Assembly: GCF_015207255.1 (NCBI RefSeq)
Contig: NZ_JADEXG010000004.1
Location: forward strand, 1-64,000
Origin: Vasconcelosia minhoensis LEGE 07310
GTDB taxonomy: Bacteria > Cyanobacteriota > Cyanobacteriia > Phormidesmidales > Phormidesmidaceae
Direction of reading: 5' to 3'
Length of the DNA: 64,000 nucleotides
Below are positions 1-9,526 of the stretch, piece after piece. Within the stretch, counting starts at the first letter, position 1. Each line of letters opens with the position of its first letter. A model generated the notes under the pieces. The model worked only from the letters and a program-made list of their open reading frames with translations, ran no database searches and was not told the DNA's origin. The position numbers and the translations under genes were made by a program.

Positions 1-72
1 AGGGAAGAGTGATGGAGTGTTGGGGGGATGGGCAACTGATTGTGGAAGGCTTTTAGGGATTGTAACCGATGC

Positions 73-561
73 TTAGGTTACCCGAGCTGAGATTTTGGCT
101 TTTAGCTTTGCCAGGTCTGCTGTTGCCGTGTGGATTTCGATAGCGGGCTGCCCTGCTAGGGGATGGCGCCAGATTAAGACCGAGATCGCGCCGACCTGAG
201 CCGGAACCGCACGGTGAAGCGGCAGTCCCTGAAGCCGGTGGGGCGGTCTGACTGAGGCGAGAGCTAATAGTAGAGGAAAGTCATCGTCGGGAATCGCGAT
301 CGCGCCCATCCAGTTCAGCTGCTTCAGCCAGGTTCGGGAATTGGGTAGATCAATATGCTGGGATAGGTCACCGTTGTAGGCTAGGCGAAAGTTGCGATCG
401 CACAGCCGCAGTACCGAGCATTGTCCATCCAGGGAAGTCTCCAGAGATTGAAAGGGCGATAGCTGAGCTACGGTAGGTCCCAGGAGCTGCTGTAGTGCCT
501 GTAAGCTCTCAACGCCGGCCAGATCCCAAATCTGGGCGGGGCGCAGCCGAGTTTCGCTCAT
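73..561 (-). CDS. Small conserved-type hypothetical protein coupled to the DUF1989-GcvT gene
   Basis: This 162-residue soluble protein has no motif I recognise. It has no signal peptide and no membrane segment. Its ATG overlaps the stop of the upstream DUF1989-GcvT gene by 4 bases (ATGA type), so the two are almost certainly cotranscribed and translationally coupled. The partner context suggests a role with that enzyme, for example as an accessory subunit, but this is inference only. Base composition matches the host chromosome, and a HIP1-like site lies inside. Confidence is high that it is a gene and low for any function. Confidence 0.75.
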   Translation of the reverse strand: MSETRLRPAQIWDLAGVESLQALQQLLGPTVAQLSPFQSLETSLDGQCSVLRLCDRNFRLAYNGDLSQHIDLPNSRTWLKQLNWMGAIAIPDDDFPLLLALASVRPPHRLQGLPLHRAVPAQVGAISVLIWRHPLAGQPAIEIHTATADLAKLKAKISARVT

Positions 562-2408
562 GCTCGCACCCGACTCTTAGTTGGGTCGAAGGCGGCTAGA
601 TGGCCGACCGTGGCGCTGACTCGTCGCTTCAGGCCGTCGAGCAGCCCCACCTCAACGGCGGTTCCCGGCGCGGCAGATTCGGGCACGACCTGAGCCATGG
701 CGATACTGCGATTTAGAATCGGTGAAAAGGTGGCGCTGGTGACCTGTCCGATTCGCCAGCGTTCGCCTTGGGGATAGATGGCCTGCTCGTGGGCGGCAAC
801 CTCATTGCCCTCCAGGACTAGGCCTACAGCCACTTTGGGCGGGTGGGGCTGAATCGCAGCCAGGGCCGCTTTACCGATAAAGTCTCCCTTTTGCATGGCT
901 ACTGTCCAGCCAATACCGGCCTGAAAGGGTGAAATCAGATCGTCAAATTCGTAGCCTGCCGCCAACAGTCCCGCCTCGATTCGGGCGCGATCCAGCGCCT
1001 GCAATCCCAGCGGCTTCAGGCCCTCAGGCTGTCCCGCCTGCATTATTGTCTGCCACAGGGCCGCGCCGTTTTCAGGATGAACGAAGAGTTCGTAGCCCAG
1101 CTCGCCGGTGTAGCCTGTCCGGGAAAGCAGGATAGGGATTCCGGCGACTTCAGCGGTGGCAAAGCGAAAGTAGCCCAGGTCTGCAAGGGTTTTAAGCTTT
1201 GCTGATGACTCGAAGCTGATGAGGGGGGCTAGGATTTGGCGCGATCGCGGTCCCTGTAGGGCTAGATTGTGATTGCGATCGCTCGACGGCTCGATCTCGA
1301 CTTTCCAACCCTGCTGCTGGGCCACCCGCCGCAGCCAGTCGGCGTCCGTATCGCAGTTGCCGACGTAGCGATAGTGGGTGGGGCTAAAGCAAAACACAAT
1401 TCCGTCGTCGATGATTCCCCCATGGGGACTGAGCAGGCAACCGTAGGCCGACCGTCCCGGCGTCACCTTGTCTAAATTGCGGGAAAAGCTGTACTGCAAG
1501 AGCGCCTGCGCATCGGGGCCGGTGACCTCAAACTTGCGCAGCGCGGATAGATCCATCAGCACTGCCGCCTGCCGCAGTGCCCAGTATTCGGCCGGGTCGC
1601 CCTGATGGGCAAAGCTGTTGGGCAGCCAAAAGCCGTTATAGTCCACTAGGTCATCAGTCAGCTCGCGAATACAGACGGTAAAGGCGCTGTCCTGGGTCAT
1701 CCGCACCGGGGTTTGGGGGCGAACCCGCCAGCCGTTAGCCGGGGCAAAGGTCTCGCTGGCGTCGTAGATCCGCACGTGGATCGGCGTGGGCTGCCAGCCG
1801 TTGGCGGGGTCGATATCGTCTGGGCAGGATGAGCTGGCGCAGATTAAAGGCTGATGCGCCTTGAGCAGGACAAAGTCTCCGGCTCGCGACCAGGATTCGT
1901 CGGAGCTGATGTTGCCGTGACAGTCGATCTCAGTGTTGTAAAAAAAGTTGATCGCGGCCCAGCCAGGTCGTGGCGCAAAGCCGTAGGGTGCTAGGGCTCG
2001 GTTGAAATTTTCGCTACAGCTGGGATGTCCGGGATAGCCTGCGTCTTCGTAGTAGCGCTGGGTACAGGCCAGCATAAAGCTATCGTGGCGACCGCAGGTA
2101 TCCTGCACCACCTCAACCAGCGGCTGCATGGTTTGCGAAAAATACTTGCTGTAGAGCCCCGCTGTCGGCGTTGCGGCTCCGATTAGGGTACGGGTAACGG
2201 TGCTGTCAATTTCAGCTCGGTGATCACCGCTGAAAGCCAGAAAGTCTGAGCACTGTGAGCCTTCGACGTCGATAATTTGGATATACTGTCCGGCTTGGAC
2301 GGAGTACGAGATCGCGGTCCCCGGCGCAATCCGATACTCTGCAACGACCTTCCCTAATGGAGCAGGTAGTTCAGCTTGAGCTTGGAATGGTCGGGACTGA
2401 GTCAGCAT
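558..2408 (-). CDS. DUF1989 (urea carboxylase-associated type) - GcvT/aminomethyltransferase fusion protein
   Basis: The protein has 616 residues in two parts. The N-terminal ~210 residues match DUF1989: a DTCGRHDSFMLAC block, a HPSCSENFNRAL block, a GDFVLLKAHQPL segment and SSSCPDDIDPANGWQPTPI. DUF1989 proteins of the urea carboxylase cluster form the carboxyguanidine deiminase CgdAB. Residues ~240-610 are a folate-binding aminomethyltransferase (GcvT/YgfZ-like) domain, with LSRTGYTGELGYELF and a C-terminal GcvT barrel. I chose the ATG at 2408 because the reading frame extends upstream only to a TTG (2438) abutting the previous stop. The reaction is unknown. A deiminase or amidohydrolase step coupled to folate-dependent one-carbon transfer is plausible inference. 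The gene is coupled to the small downstream gene. Confidence 0.85.
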   Translation of the reverse strand: MLTQSRPFQAQAELPAPLGKVVAEYRIAPGTAISYSVQAGQYIQIIDVEGSQCSDFLAFSGDHRAEIDSTVTRTLIGAATPTAGLYSKYFSQTMQPLVEVVQDTCGRHDSFMLACTQRYYEDAGYPGHPSCSENFNRALAPYGFAPRPGWAAINFFYNTEIDCHGNISSDESWSRAGDFVLLKAHQPLICASSSCPDDIDPANGWQPTPIHVRIYDASETFAPANGWRVRPQTPVRMTQDSAFTVCIRELTDDLVDYNGFWLPNSFAHQGDPAEYWALRQAAVLMDLSALRKFEVTGPDAQALLQYSFSRNLDKVTPGRSAYGCLLSPHGGIIDDGIVFCFSPTHYRYVGNCDTDADWLRRVAQQQGWKVEIEPSSDRNHNLALQGPRSRQILAPLISFESSAKLKTLADLGYFRFATAEVAGIPILLSRTGYTGELGYELFVHPENGAALWQTIMQAGQPEGLKPLGLQALDRARIEAGLLAAGYEFDDLISPFQAGIGWTVAMQKGDFIGKAALAAIQPHPPKVAVGLVLEGNEVAAHEQAIYPQGERWRIGQVTSATFSPILNRSIAMAQVVPESAAPGTAVEVGLLDGLKRRVSATVGHLAAFDPTKSRVRA

Positions 2409-2438
2409 GATGGGCTGGCGATAGCAATAAAGAGCCAA

Positions 2439-2714
2439 CTATATTCTATATTCATTAATGAGCGCCTTAAGTAGTTCAACACCGCCTAAGTCTGGAATGG
2501 GTACATGCTTCTCTTCATACTCATGGACAAGAGCTCCTAACACATTGATGTAGTCCTGCTCTTCTAACGTCATCTCATTAGAATTTAGCAAATTGTCAAT
2601 CACTTCTTGGGCAGCAAGTAGTTCTATATCTGATTTTATTGGACGAGGTGGAAATCTCTGTAGAAGCTTGATATAGCTATTGGATTCAGCTGTAACCATA
2701 TATCTTTTGCCCAT
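2439..2714 (-). pseudogene. HigA-like antitoxin lacking its C-terminal HTH domain
   Basis: The 91 residues match the N-terminal half of HigA-type antitoxins: SYIKLLQRFPPRPIKSD, then a run with LTLEEQ-type spacing, then VHEYEEKHVPIPDLGGVELLKALINE. In full-length relatives this is followed directly by an XRE-type helix-turn-helix. Here the frame ends after YRI with TAG, directly before the next gene, so the DNA-binding domain is absent. No HigB toxin frame is visible just upstream. A second ATG at 2699 (MVTAESNSY) is as likely a start as 2714. It may be a remnant or a short functional variant. The region is AT-rich compared with its neighbours. Confidence 0.6.
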
Positions 2715-2821
2715 TTGTTACAGTAGTTGTCAGCAGCTTATTCGTACCAAGCTTGTTGTCTACAAACCAAACGACAATCAGGCTGTCCATCTAGCTCGTA
2801 CAGCAGTCAGTAAAACCCGTA

Positions 2822-3310
2822 TCAATCATCAGCTGGAGCCGGTTTGCTACGCATCATCTCGAAGTGGTGGCTACGGCAAAAGACGCTGTGCTGAATTCGC
2901 CTGCGATCGCATCCTGGATATGAGCATTGCGCCAATTCAACTTCATCTCCTAAAGCTGACCAGAACTCGCGGTCGTGCCTCAACTCTGCTTCTACGCTCG
3001 ACTCATGGTGAACTGTTAACCAGTCAGACTCAGTTTTTACCCAGCTCAGGAAAATAGACAAAATTTCTCCCAAGCGGTCTGGGTCTCCGCAACCGAAAAA
3101 CTTCTTGTCCTCAACTCTGCATCTCAGCCATGACTGGTCGGTTTCGTCCTTTTCGATTTGAGTAAAGCTCTTGTTTTCAAGCAGCGTATCTTCTAGATCG
3201 ATTTTGACTGACCAGCCAGGGTTATCAAGCGTGTCAATATCAACGCCAAAAAGGATGCTCGAAGGCGGCTGTCCACCAGACAGTTGGGAAGACCTGCTGA
3301 AAGAAGCCAT
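2822..3310 (-). CDS. Imm53-family immunity protein with a C-terminal Cys/His motif
   Basis: The central part carries the Imm53 signature: FGVDIDTLDNPGWSVKIDLEDT, followed by LRCRVEDKKFFGCGDPDRLGEILSIFL. Imm53 proteins are immunity partners in polymorphic-toxin loci. No toxin is visible nearby, so this copy looks orphan. The tail contains CSYPGCDRRR then FCRSHHFEM, a C-x4-C...C-x2-H-H pattern that could bind zinc. The first ATG in frame is at 3310; a TTG lies at 3343. The usual W-x-x-SQCDG-x-WEH stretch at the N terminus is degenerate here, which could reflect drift or a past frameshift in a T-run near 3250. Function as an immunity protein is known for the family and inferred for this copy. 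Confidence 0.7.
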   Translation of the reverse strand: MASFSRSSQLSGGQPPSSILFGVDIDTLDNPGWSVKIDLEDTLLENKSFTQIEKDETDQSWLRCRVEDKKFFGCGDPDRLGEILSIFLSWVKTESDWLTVHHESSVEAELRHDREFWSALGDEVELAQCSYPGCDRRRIQHSVFCRSHHFEMMRSKPAPADD

Positions 3311-3537
3311 CGGTGAAACCAATCGCCTAGACAGAATAGCCAAAGATGAAATTTAAATTATTCGCAAACCCTTTAACAGTTGCCGTTAATTTGGACAAAA
3401 TTTAGGTAATTGAATCTCTCTGAACGGTTGGAGAGTGGCAGCTTTAGTTTGAGCTCCTACTTGCTAATACCATGAGCTTCATACTGAAAAACATAAGCCT
3501 AAACTCGTTAATTTAAAATCATTGAAATACATTAAAA

Positions 3538-3858
3538 TTAATCGGTTTTTGTTTTATGACTAACTTGAATATCATGATTAATCTTTTCAGCACATGCTGT
3601 ACTGATCCAATCTTGACGACTAATATTTTGCAGCTTACACTCTTCGTCAACACTTCGTAGCAATTCTAACGAAAGCGCAATATCGATTTGTTGCTTTGCT
3701 TGAAAATGGCCTGTGAAATGTTTAGAAACATCCGTTCCTGCATGAGCCTGTTGGGCAATTTCTTCAATGTCTTTAATCTCAGTGTCTTTAATCTCAGTGT
3801 CTTTAATCTCAGTGTCTTTAATCTCAGTGTCTCTAATTTCAGTAGATTTGCTGCTCAT
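3538..3858 (-). CDS. brnA: BrnA-like antitoxin with an N-terminal pentapeptide repeat
   Basis: This 106-residue protein lies directly downstream of, and overlaps by 20 bases, the BrnT-type toxin gene: the standard brnTA order. The C-terminal half (IDIALSLELLRSVDEECKLQNISRQDWISTACAEKI) looks like a ribbon-helix-helix DNA-binding fold, as in BrnA and CopG antitoxins. BrnA neutralises BrnT and represses the operon. The N terminus is unusual: one TEIRD and four TEIKD pentapeptides, encoded by a 15-bp tandem repeat. The repeat adds a highly charged linker before IEEIAQQ. Assignment rests mainly on gene order and the RHH-like tail. Confidence 0.75.
   Translation of the reverse strand: MSSKSTEIRDTEIKDTEIKDTEIKDTEIKDIEEIAQQAHAGTDVSKHFTGHFQAKQQIDIALSLELLRSVDEECKLQNISRQDWISTACAEKINHDIQVSHKTKTD
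3769..3843 (-). repeat. In-frame 15-bp tandem repeat (minisatellite) inside brnA
   Basis: Four perfect copies of the 15-bp unit GTCTTTAATCTCAGT (plus strand) occupy 3769-3828. A fifth copy with two changes follows at 3829-3843. The unit is five codons, so gain or loss of units preserves the antitoxin frame. It encodes repeated TEIKD on the minus strand. Confidence 0.95.
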
Positions 3859-4114
3859 AGCTTTTTCGTTCCTGTTTGGTCGATTTCCAAGCTGTAATGA
3901 CCCAAATGTACTCCCCTATTTCATCCATTCGATACTCGACGATGTATGTCGTTAATTGTTCATTTGTAAACCCGATGATTCGATACAGCTCTGGTATCTC
4001 AGAGCGCCGATCCTCCAGATAGGGGTTATAAAGCAAGTCGTCTAACTGATTAAAGTCAATGTTACGCTCTGCTAGAACTTTTTGGCGCTTTGCTTCATCC
4101 CATCGAATACGCAT
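3839..4114 (-). CDS. brnT: BrnT-family (DUF497) toxin
   Basis: The 91-residue product has the BrnT layout: an N-terminal IRWDEAKRQKVLAERNIDF (W-x-x-x-K...N-x-x-F), a central R-x-x-x-IGF strand, and a C-terminal VITAWKSTKQERKSYE. That end corresponds to the family's ISAR-x-A-x-x-x-E-x-x-x-Y end, with the Arg replaced by Trp-Lys. BrnT toxins are RelE-fold ribonucleases that block translation. It starts at ATG 4114, and the downstream antitoxin gene begins inside its 3' end. The gene is AT-rich relative to the suf genes beside it, consistent with horizontal acquisition. Confidence 0.8.
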   Translation of the reverse strand: MRIRWDEAKRQKVLAERNIDFNQLDDLLYNPYLEDRRSEIPELYRIIGFTNEQLTTYIVEYRMDEIGEYIWVITAWKSTKQERKSYEQQIY

Positions 4115-4222
4115 GAAATAGTCAAAATAACTCTAAAAAGCTATTCTTACCTATCATCCTATCTCCCTTTCTCCGAGATTATGAGCTATAGATAGTTTTC
4201 AGATTCAGTCGTAGCCATATTT

Positions 4223-5482
4223 CTAGCCAAAAATGTTGCCAAAAAAGTCTATGGTTTCTTGCAAAGCTTGGATGAAAGCGTCGATTTCGGCCTGGGTGTT
4301 GTAGAAGTAGAGGCTAGCCCGCGCTGTTGAGTTAACACCGAGCAGCGTATGCAGCGGCTGGGTGCAGTGATGACCCGAGCGAATGGCAATCCCAGACTGG
4401 TCTAAGAAGGTGGAGAGGTCTTGAGCGTGTAGCCCCTCGACGGTGAACGTGGCTAGACAGGCGCGACCCGTTCCATCTGCTTTAGGCTTAGGACCATAGA
4501 GCTTGACCGGCATTTGATTCAGCCGCTCATAGAGATATTTGGTCAGGCCGTGCTCATAGTCCGCAATTCGGTCTAGGCCAATGCCGCTGAGATAGTCAAC
4601 CGCTGCGCCTAGCGTAATTGCTTCGCAGATAGCCGGGGTGCCTGCTTCGAACTTGTGGGGCAGCTCGGCATAGGTGGAATGGTCTAGAAAAACGTCCTGA
4701 ATCATTTCGCCCCCGCCCATAAACGGTGGCATCGACTCAAGCAGATCGAGCTGGCCGTAGAGAAATCCGGCCCCGGTTGGCCCACACATCTTATGGCCCG
4801 ATGCCACTAGCCAATCGCAGCCCAGCGCCTGCACGTCAACGGTCATATGGGGAATGCTCTGGCAGGCGTCAATCAGTACCTTTGCGCCGTAGCGGTGGGC
4901 GGTTTCGATAATTTCTTTGACTGGGTTGATGCAGCCCAGCGTATTGGAAACATGGTTGACTGCCACCAGCTTGGTTTGGTCAGAAATCAGCTGATTGAAC
5001 GGGTTTAGGTCAAACTCCTGAGTCGGCGTCAGATGAACGAATTTCAGTTCCGCCCCGGTCCGCTGGGCTATGAGCTGCCAGGGCACCAGATTGCTGTGGT
5101 GCTCCATCACCGAGAGGATAATCTGATCGCCGGGCTGGAGCGTATTCAAACCCCAGGCGTAGGCCACTAGGTTGATTGCCTCGCTGGCGTTGCGGGTGAA
5201 GACAATTTCATCCCGGGAAGCGGCGTTGACAAAGGTAGCGACCTTATCACGGGCCTGCTCATAGGCGTCGGTGGCGCGGGCGCTGAGGGCATGGACGCCG
5301 CGATGCACGTTGGCATTGTCGTGCTCGTAATAGTGCAGCAGCGTATCGAGAACGACCTTAGGCTTCTGGGAGGTGGCCGCGTTGTCGAAGTAAATCAGCG
5401 GCTTGCCATTCACCTGCTGCTGCAGGATAGGAAAATCGGCGCGGACTTCTTCGGCGAGGGTTTTGGCGGTGGTCAGGGGCAT
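4223..5482 (-). CDS. sufS: Cysteine desulfurase SufS
   Basis: This PLP-dependent group II cysteine desulfurase mobilises sulfur from cysteine for Fe-S cluster assembly on SufBCD. The 419-residue length is normal for SufS. Visible motifs are [10 protein letters not shown] near the N terminus, [11 protein letters not shown], the PLP-lysine segment [10 protein letters not shown], and the catalytic-cysteine loop [11 protein letters not shown]. It is the last gene of the minus-strand suf operon and starts 18 bases after the sufD stop. It is presumably repressed with the rest of the operon by SufR. Confidence 0.96.
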   Translation of the reverse strand: MPLTTAKTLAEEVRADFPILQQQVNGKPLIYFDNAATSQKPKVVLDTLLHYYEHDNANVHRGVHALSARATDAYEQARDKVATFVNAASRDEIVFTRNASEAINLVAYAWGLNTLQPGDQIILSVMEHHSNLVPWQLIAQRTGAELKFVHLTPTQEFDLNPFNQLISDQTKLVAVNHVSNTLGCINPVKEIIETAHRYGAKVLIDACQSIPHMTVDVQALGCDWLVASGHKMCGPTGAGFLYGQLDLLESMPPFMGGGEMIQDVFLDHSTYAELPHKFEAGTPAICEAITLGAAVDYLSGIGLDRIADYEHGLTKYLYERLNQMPVKLYGPKPKADGTGRACLATFTVEGLHAQDLSTFLDQSGIAIRSGHHCTQPLHTLLGVNSTARASLYFYNTQAEIDAFIQALQETIDFFGNIFG

Positions 5483-5500
5483 AGGGATTAGGTCGCGTTT

Positions 5501-6811
5501 CTAGTGAATCCAGTCGGTCACGTGCTGGCTGAGGCTCTCGCGCAGGGAAGGCAGGGAAATTTTCTCGATAACCTCTGCGGCAAAGGCGTAAACGAGAAGC
5601 CGCTGGGCCTGGTCGGCGCGGATGCCCCGGCTCTCTAAGTAGAAGACTTCATCGGCCTCTAGCTGGCTGACGGTGGCCCCATGGGCACATTTGACATCGT
5701 TGGCAATAATCTCTAGCTCAGGCTTAGTATCGACTCGGGCCTGGTTAGACAGCAGCAGGTTGCGGTTGAGCTGGGCGGCGTTGGTCAGCTGGGCCTCGCG
5801 GGGGACAAAGACTTTTCCGTTGAAGACGGCATGGGCGCGATCGCTAATTACATTCTTCTGCACCTGGTCAGCTGTCCCATAGGGCTGGCTCAGGGCAATC
5901 AGGCTATGGGTGTCAGCTAGCTGCGCGGACTGCAATGCGCTCAGACCGTATAGCCGAGTGTCGGTCTGGGGGCCGGTCTGATAGACTTCTAAATGATGGC
6001 GGGAGAGTTTTGCGCCCAGGTCAATCGCCGTGCTGGTATAGCGGCTGTCTCGACCCTGGGAAACGGCAGTCTTAGCAATGTGAAAGGTCTCCGCCCCTTC
6101 CTGCTGAATCCGCGTATGCTCTACCTGAGCGTTGGCCTCTAGCCAAAACTCGGTGACGCTGTTGGTAAAGTAAGGCGTCTCAGCATTGCCCCAATAGGTT
6201 TCTACCAGGGATAGGCGGCTGTTCGCAGCGGCCAGCACCAGGCAGCGCGGTTGGGCTATGACTGGGGTTGAGCCCGGTAGGGAAAGATAAATGATCTGAA
6301 CCGGAGCAATCTCAGCCTGGCTGGAACCGGCCTGAATCACTGTCGCATCGGCAAAGCCTGCCGTATTCAGCGCCGTGAAGACTTCGTTGCTGCCCTGGAT
6401 GCGGGCTAGATGCTTGAGGATGCGATCGCGGTCCGTCTCAATCAGCTGGCTGAGGAGCGCGATCGCAATTTCTCCACCTGCATCTAGCTCAGACAGAGAA
6501 TCGGCATAGTGACCATTCACCAGCACAATCCGCTGCTTGGCTTCGGGCAGAGTCAGCTTCTCGACGGTCGGTCTGAGCCCTTCCAGATCGGTCGGCAGTA
6601 CCGCCGATTGAAAGGGGTTTGAGAGCATTTCTCTCAGGTCGGTAAAGCGCCACTCTTCTTCACGGCCAGAAGGGAAGGAGCGTTCGCTGACTAGGGCCTG
6701 GGCCGTACTGCGGAGATCGTCTAGGGCTAACCCCGACCGCTCAGCCGCAGCGGTCGCCTGCTCTAGCAGGGCGGATAGGTAGGTTGCTCGATTCGCGATC
6801 GCCTGACTCAT
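5501..6811 (-). CDS. sufD: Fe-S cluster assembly scaffold subunit SufD
   Basis: SufD pairs with SufB and SufC to form the SufBC2D scaffold. The protein has 436 residues, with the beta-helix core region typical of the SufB/SufD family and a conserved C-terminal stretch, [23 protein letters not shown]. Its start overlaps the sufC stop by 4 bases, so translation is probably coupled. The order sufB-sufC-sufD-sufS is the normal cyanobacterial operon order. Confidence 0.95.
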   Translation of the reverse strand: MSQAIANRATYLSALLEQATAAAERSGLALDDLRSTAQALVSERSFPSGREEEWRFTDLREMLSNPFQSAVLPTDLEGLRPTVEKLTLPEAKQRIVLVNGHYADSLSELDAGGEIAIALLSQLIETDRDRILKHLARIQGSNEVFTALNTAGFADATVIQAGSSQAEIAPVQIIYLSLPGSTPVIAQPRCLVLAAANSRLSLVETYWGNAETPYFTNSVTEFWLEANAQVEHTRIQQEGAETFHIAKTAVSQGRDSRYTSTAIDLGAKLSRHHLEVYQTGPQTDTRLYGLSALQSAQLADTHSLIALSQPYGTADQVQKNVISDRAHAVFNGKVFVPREAQLTNAAQLNRNLLLSNQARVDTKPELEIIANDVKCAHGATVSQLEADEVFYLESRGIRADQAQRLLVYAFAAEVIEKISLPSLRESLSQHVTDWIH

Positions 6812-7590
6812 GATGCCACCGCCTGCTCTGCTGAAATCCAGTCGTAGCCTCGATTTTCCAGTTCCTCCGCCAGCGTTTGATCACCCGTCAGAACGATCTG
6901 TCCCCGGGCCATCACATGCACATAGTCCGGCACGATGTAGTTGAGCAGCCGCTGATAGTGGGTAATTAAGACCACCGCGTTTTCTGGGTTGGCGAGCTGA
7001 TTGACGCCGTTAGCGACGACCTTCAGCGCGTCGATGTCAAGACCCGAGTCGGTTTCGTCCAGGACTGACAGCTGAGGCTCTAGCAAAGCCATCTGGAGAA
7101 TTTCGTTACGCTTTTTCTCACCACCAGAGAATCCCTCATTGACGCTGCGGTCGAGAAAGCTTGCGTCCATTTTGACAATTTCGGCTTTCTCATCGATCAG
7201 GTCGTCGAAGTCAAAAACGTCCATCTCTTCTTCGTCCCGCGCCTTACGGTGGGCGTTATAGGCCACGCGCAAAAAGTCGCGATTGCTGACGCCGGGAATC
7301 TCTAGTGGATACTGGAATGCCAAGAAAACGCCTGAGGTTGCCCGCTCGTGGGGCTCCAGTTCTAGCAGATTTTGTCCTTGAAAAAATACCTCGCCGCTGG
7401 TCACCGCATAGTCAGGATGGCCAGCCAGTACCTTGGCAAAGGTACTTTTACCTGAACCGTTGAGCCCCATAATGGCGTGGATTTCTCCCGCCCGAACCTC
7501 AAGGTTCACCCCTTTGAGAATTTCGGTGTTCTCCACCTCAGCCCGCAGATCGCGAACCGACAGAATCACTTCAGCGTTTTCATTGATCAT
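6808..7590 (-). CDS. sufC: Fe-S assembly ATPase SufC
   Basis: This 260-residue cytosolic ABC-type ATPase drives conformational change in SufBC2D. It carries Walker [10 protein letters not shown], the signature [11 protein letters not shown] and the SufC-specific Walker B/D-loop [15 protein letters not shown] late H-loop ITHYQRLL is present. There is no membrane partner, as expected for SufC. It lies between sufB (24-base gap) and sufD (4-base overlap). Confidence 0.97.
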   Translation of the reverse strand: MINENAEVILSVRDLRAEVENTEILKGVNLEVRAGEIHAIMGLNGSGKSTFAKVLAGHPDYAVTSGEVFFQGQNLLELEPHERATSGVFLAFQYPLEIPGVSNRDFLRVAYNAHRKARDEEEMDVFDFDDLIDEKAEIVKMDASFLDRSVNEGFSGGEKKRNEILQMALLEPQLSVLDETDSGLDIDALKVVANGVNQLANPENAVVLITHYQRLLNYIVPDYVHVMARGQIVLTGDQTLAEELENRGYDWISAEQAVAS

Positions 7591-7614
7591 GGTATTGCTT
7601 TCGTTCGGGTCGTT

Positions 7615-9051
7615 CTAGCCCACTGAATTTTCAAGCTTCAGGCTCAGCAGCTTGTCGGCTTCGGCGGCGAACTCCATTGGCAGCTCGTTGAACACATCCC
7701 GGCAAAAGCCGCTGATAATCATCGAGACCGCATCTTCCGGAGAAATGCCGCGCTGAGCAAAGTAAAAGAGCTGGTCTTCGCCAATTTTCGAAGTCGAGGC
7801 TTCGTGCTCCACCCGAGCAGTGGGATTTTGCACTTGGATATAGGGATAGGTATTGGCGTTAGACGTATCGCCCAGCAGCATCGAGTCGCACTGGGAATAG
7901 TTGCGGGCTCCCTCGGCCTTGGGTGACATTTTCACCAAGCCGCGATAGCTATTCTTCGACCGGCCCGCCGAAATTCCCTTAGAAATAATCGTGCTGCGGG
8001 TGTTTTTGCCAATATGCACCATCTTGGTGCCAGTGTCGGCCTGCTGCATATTATTGGTCAGCGCCACGGAATAAAACTCGCCTACAGAGTTATCGCCCTT
8101 GAGCACGCAGCTGGGATATTTCCAGGTGATGGCGGAACCCGTCTCCACCTGAGTCCAAGAAATTTTAGAATTTATCCCGGCACAGAGCCCGCGCTTGGTG
8201 ACAAAGTTGAAAATGCCGCCCTTGCCGTTCTCATCCCCGGCAAACCAGTTCTGTACGGTGGAGTACTTAATCTCGGCATTGTCTAGCGCCACCAGCTCTA
8301 CGATCGCGGCATGGAGCTGATTGCTGTCATACATCGGCGCAGTGCAGCCCTCTAGGTAGGTCACCGAGCTGCCTTCTTCAGCCACGATTAGCGTCCGCTC
8401 AAACTGCCCCGAATCGCCGTTATTGATCCGGAAGTAGGTGGACAGATCCATTGGGCATTTCGTGTTTTTGGGAATATAGACGAAGGAACCGTCGCTGAAT
8501 ACCGCCGAGTTGAGCGCGGCAAAGTAGTTGTCCGCAGCCGGAACGACCGTGCCTAAGTACTTCTCTATCAGCTCAGGATACTCCTGAACCGCTTCAGAAA
8601 TGGAGCAGAAGATAATGCCTTCTTTTGCCAGATCTTTTTTGAAGGTGGTCGCGACTGAAACGCTGTCGAAGATGGCATCGACGGCCACATTCGCCAGCCG
8701 CTTTTGCTCTGACAGGGGAATCCCTAGCTTTTCAAAGGTATCCAGTAGGGTCGGGTCAACTTCGTCCAGACTGCCTTTCTTTTCCTGCTTTTTAGGAGCC
8801 GAGTAGTAGACAATCTTTTGATAGTCAATCGGCGGATAGGCAACGTTGGGCCAGCCGGGCTCGGTCATCGTGAGCCAGCGGCGGTAGGCCTTGAGGCGAA
8901 AATCTAGCATGAATTTCGGCTCTTTCTTCTTAGCCGAAATCAGGCGAATGACGTCTTCGCTGAGGCCACGGGGAATCGAGTCGGCTTCGATGTCCGTGAT
9001 GAAGCCGTACTTATAAGGCTGGCTGACGGCAGTTTGAACGCTCGATGTCAT
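7615..9051 (-). CDS. sufB: Fe-S cluster assembly protein SufB
   Basis: The 478-residue SufB is the main cluster scaffold of the SUF system. Recognisable segments include [61 protein letters not shown] and the C-terminal [19 protein letters not shown]. Length and sequence are those of cyanobacterial and plastid SufB. It lies 70 bases downstream of ftrC on the same strand. No separate strong promoter is obvious in that gap, so the SufR-controlled promoter upstream of ftrC probably serves both. Confidence 0.97.
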   Translation of the reverse strand: MTSSVQTAVSQPYKYGFITDIEADSIPRGLSEDVIRLISAKKKEPKFMLDFRLKAYRRWLTMTEPGWPNVAYPPIDYQKIVYYSAPKKQEKKGSLDEVDPTLLDTFEKLGIPLSEQKRLANVAVDAIFDSVSVATTFKKDLAKEGIIFCSISEAVQEYPELIEKYLGTVVPAADNYFAALNSAVFSDGSFVYIPKNTKCPMDLSTYFRINNGDSGQFERTLIVAEEGSSVTYLEGCTAPMYDSNQLHAAIVELVALDNAEIKYSTVQNWFAGDENGKGGIFNFVTKRGLCAGINSKISWTQVETGSAITWKYPSCVLKGDNSVGEFYSVALTNNMQQADTGTKMVHIGKNTRSTIISKGISAGRSKNSYRGLVKMSPKAEGARNYSQCDSMLLGDTSNANTYPYIQVQNPTARVEHEASTSKIGEDQLFYFAQRGISPEDAVSMIISGFCRDVFNELPMEFAAEADKLLSLKLENSVG

Positions 9052-9121
9052 ACGGGTTACTCTTGCTTGGTGGCGCTAATAAGGGGAGAAAGTAGACGGG
9101 CGGAGTCTTTTTGCGTGGGTG

Positions 9122-9481
9122 CTAGTACTCGTTCGTCTCAGAGCGAATTTGCTCAAAGCTAATTTCCTGCTGGTCGCCTGCGAAAGGATTGTCTGGCTTC
9201 AGGAACAGCATACAGTGGCACTCCTGACGCTCCTGCATGGGGACGCAGGGGCAGTTCCAGTAGGTGGCCTTGACCTCAGCTTCCTTATCCTCATAGTGGC
9301 GGCAGGGGCAGAGGGGAGCGCCCAGATCGTCTTTATGCTTGGCTAAGCCTTCTATCACGACGGAGGTCACCCCCAAGTCCTGACAGAAATAAGTTCCCGT
9401 CCGCTTGGCATAGCTCTGGGAAAAATTCCGCATGATCTCCAGGCTTTTATCGGAACCTTGATTGGGCTGATTGATCGTCAT
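9122..9481 (-). CDS. ftrC: Ferredoxin-thioredoxin reductase, catalytic (beta) chain
   Basis: The catalytic subunit of ferredoxin:thioredoxin reductase passes electrons from photosynthetic ferredoxin to thioredoxins through a [4Fe-4S] cluster and a redox disulfide. The 119-residue product shows all signature cysteines: FCQDLG, CPCRHYEDK, NCPCVPMQERQECHCMLFL. I chose the ATG at 9481 over an upstream TTG at 9508. The gene is the first of the minus-strand suf operon, and a SufR-type operator lies 46 bases before its start. Its own Fe-S cluster gives a rationale for SufR control (inference). Confidence 0.96.
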   Translation of the reverse strand: MTINQPNQGSDKSLEIMRNFSQSYAKRTGTYFCQDLGVTSVVIEGLAKHKDDLGAPLCPCRHYEDKEAEVKATYWNCPCVPMQERQECHCMLFLKPDNPFAGDQQEISFEQIRSETNEY

Positions 9482-9526
9482 GGTGGGCCTAGCTGCTGAT
9501 ATCGTCAAATAATTCTATAATTTAAA

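Noticed and set aside
2680-3057. Plus-strand frame of 125 codons
   Set aside because: It runs antisense to the HigA-like and Imm53-type genes, has no recognisable domain and looks like a shadow of those genes.
3171-3356. Frameshift remnant of a longer Imm53 N terminus
   Set aside because: Removing one T near 3250 would restore an EH-PFG-like match, but the existing frame gives a plausible protein. I report drift rather than a pseudogene.
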